A stretch of DNA of 7,871 bases from Clostridiaceae bacterium (GTDB taxonomy: Bacteria; Bacillota_A; Clostridia; Acetivibrionales; Acetivibrionaceae), in NCBI GenBank assembly GCA_012513545.1, contig JAAZCB010000174.1, forward strand, positions 1 to 7,871. Reading direction: 5' to 3'. Shown here piece by piece: positions 7,527 to 7,871 of this stretch. The notes beneath the pieces were generated by a model, which searched no databases, was not told where the DNA came from, and was given only the letters and a program-made list of their open reading frames with translations. The first letter of the stretch is position 1. Each line of letters begins with the position of its first letter. The position numbers were made by a program, and so were the translations under genes.

Positions 7527-7552
7527 AATCCCCCATAAAGATATGGAGGATT
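7527..7552 (-). terminator. Terminator-like hairpin after the cysteine-cluster gene
   Basis: Read on the minus strand, a 10-pair stem (AATCCTCCAT and ATGGGGGATT, with one G-U wobble) closes a six-base loop. It is followed by the AU-rich sequence AATTATGTG. It lies about 70 bases after the stop codon at 7625, the expected place for a terminator of that gene. The U-tract is weak, so termination may be inefficient and the hairpin could instead be a leader element. Confidence 0.4.
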
Positions 7553-7572
7553 GACTGATAGAATTCAAGAAT

Positions 7573-7600
7573 ATTATAACTATATATACATATTAAACAA
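7573..7600 (-). promoter_or_regulatory. Weaker upstream candidate promoter
   Basis: A perfect TATAAT (7578-7573) lies 16 bases after a weak -35 box TTGTTT (7600-7595) on the minus strand. If used, it would give an A2M transcript with a leader of about 270 bases carrying the 7527-7552 hairpin and the 7462-7488 repeat. Perfect -10 matches are expected by chance in such AT-rich DNA, so support is low. Confidence 0.25.
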
Positions 7601-7624
7601 AATAATAATTGGAAACATATAATT

Positions 7625-7871
7625 TTACGAATTATTTAAGCTGTTTTTTCTCTCCCTCTCCATTTCAAGCTCCTTCATCTGTCTGATAAAGTTAAGCTGG
7701 GTTTCTGTTCTTCTGACAGCACCCGCATCAGATAGTACGCTGTCTATCTGGGTCATATCGTTATCCTTTGCTGTTCCGTCAGAACTATCAATTAAACCCT
7801 TGAGCTGGTCAAACTCTTCCTTCTTTATTTCCACACAACACCTGCAGATTGGGCAAACCAACAGATAATCC
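7625..7871 (-). CDS. Hypothetical protein with N-proximal cysteine cluster, 5' end outside window
   Basis: An open frame continues through the right edge of the window, so the start is not visible. The 82 visible residues begin DYLLVCPICRCCVEI. This has a CPxC pair followed immediately by CC, resembling a small zinc ribbon or knuckle. The rest is hydrophilic and acidic, and the end (NFIRQMKELEMERERKNSLNNS) is likely helical or coiled-coil. A TTG codon at 7861 opens the readable frame, but there is no ribosome binding site before it and in-frame codons continue upstream. I therefore treat the gene as truncated by the window. It does not match a family I can name. A terminator-like hairpin follows it, so it is probably not part of the A2M operon. 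Confidence 0.55.
   Translation of the reverse strand, partial: DYLLVCPICRCCVEIKKEEFDQLKGLIDSSDGTAKDNDMTQIDSVLSDAGAVRRTETQLNFIRQMKELEMERERKNSLNNS

Larger units (their letters stand above)
7305..7624. other. AT-rich intergenic region upstream of the A2M operon
   Basis: This stretch of about 320 bases contains no convincing gene on either strand. It contains two candidate minus-strand promoters, a terminator-like hairpin (7527-7552), a 10-base inverted repeat (7462-7488) and a 12-base palindrome near the A2M ribosome binding site. The ribosome binding site AGGGGGA of the A2M gene is at its left end. No tRNA or recognisable riboswitch consensus was seen. Confidence 0.6.

Noticed and set aside
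7543..7622. Short plus-strand frame after a GGAGG sequence (TTG at 7551)
   Set aside because: Only one base separates GGAGG from the TTG, the peptide would be 23 residues of Ile, Asn and Tyr, and the GGAGG is explained as one arm of a hairpin.
1..7871. CRISPR arrays, tRNA or rRNA genes, insertion sequences
   Set aside because: No spaced direct repeats, cloverleaf-like sequences, transposase-like proteins or terminal inverted repeats were seen.

Overview
This 7.9 kb window looks like chromosome from a low-GC Gram-positive bacterium, most likely a member of the Clostridia. It is AT-rich, has strong AGGAGG-type ribosome binding sites, intergenic regions with SigA-like promoters, and a DUF2975/YozG-type regulator pair typical of Firmicutes. 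Every supportable gene is on the minus strand, so the window is described here in its direction of transcription, from high to low coordinates.

At the right edge (7625 to beyond 7871) is the C-terminal end of an unrecognised small protein with a cysteine cluster resembling a zinc knuckle. An AT-rich gap of about 320 bases follows (7305-7624). It contains a terminator-like hairpin, a second AT-rich inverted repeat, two possible promoters and a short palindrome. It is probably the control region of the main operon.

The main operon has three genes separated by only 16 bases each. They encode (1) a 1647-residue membrane-anchored bacterial alpha-2-macroglobulin (A2M) family protein, (2) a 250-residue lipoprotein predicted to fold as a right-handed beta-helix, and (3) a Memo/AmmeMemoRadiSam-B family protein of about 308 residues with an N-terminal export or anchor segment. 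All three have an N-terminal export signal, so they appear to form a cell-surface module. The A2M protein keeps the family's domain signatures, but the thioester site (CxEQ in active traps) reads RVDQ. The Memo-like protein keeps the conserved histidines, but Asp appears to replace the Cys ligand. I know of no described system built from these three parts. This set is the best candidate here for something undescribed, although its joint function is inference.

After a 126-base gap with a good promoter overlapped by a large imperfect dyad, a second operon starts. It encodes a four-helix DUF2975 membrane protein followed by the first 17 codons of a YozG-like Cro/CI-family regulator that runs off the left edge. 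The dyad is a plausible autoregulatory operator, but it could also form a weak terminator for the main operon.
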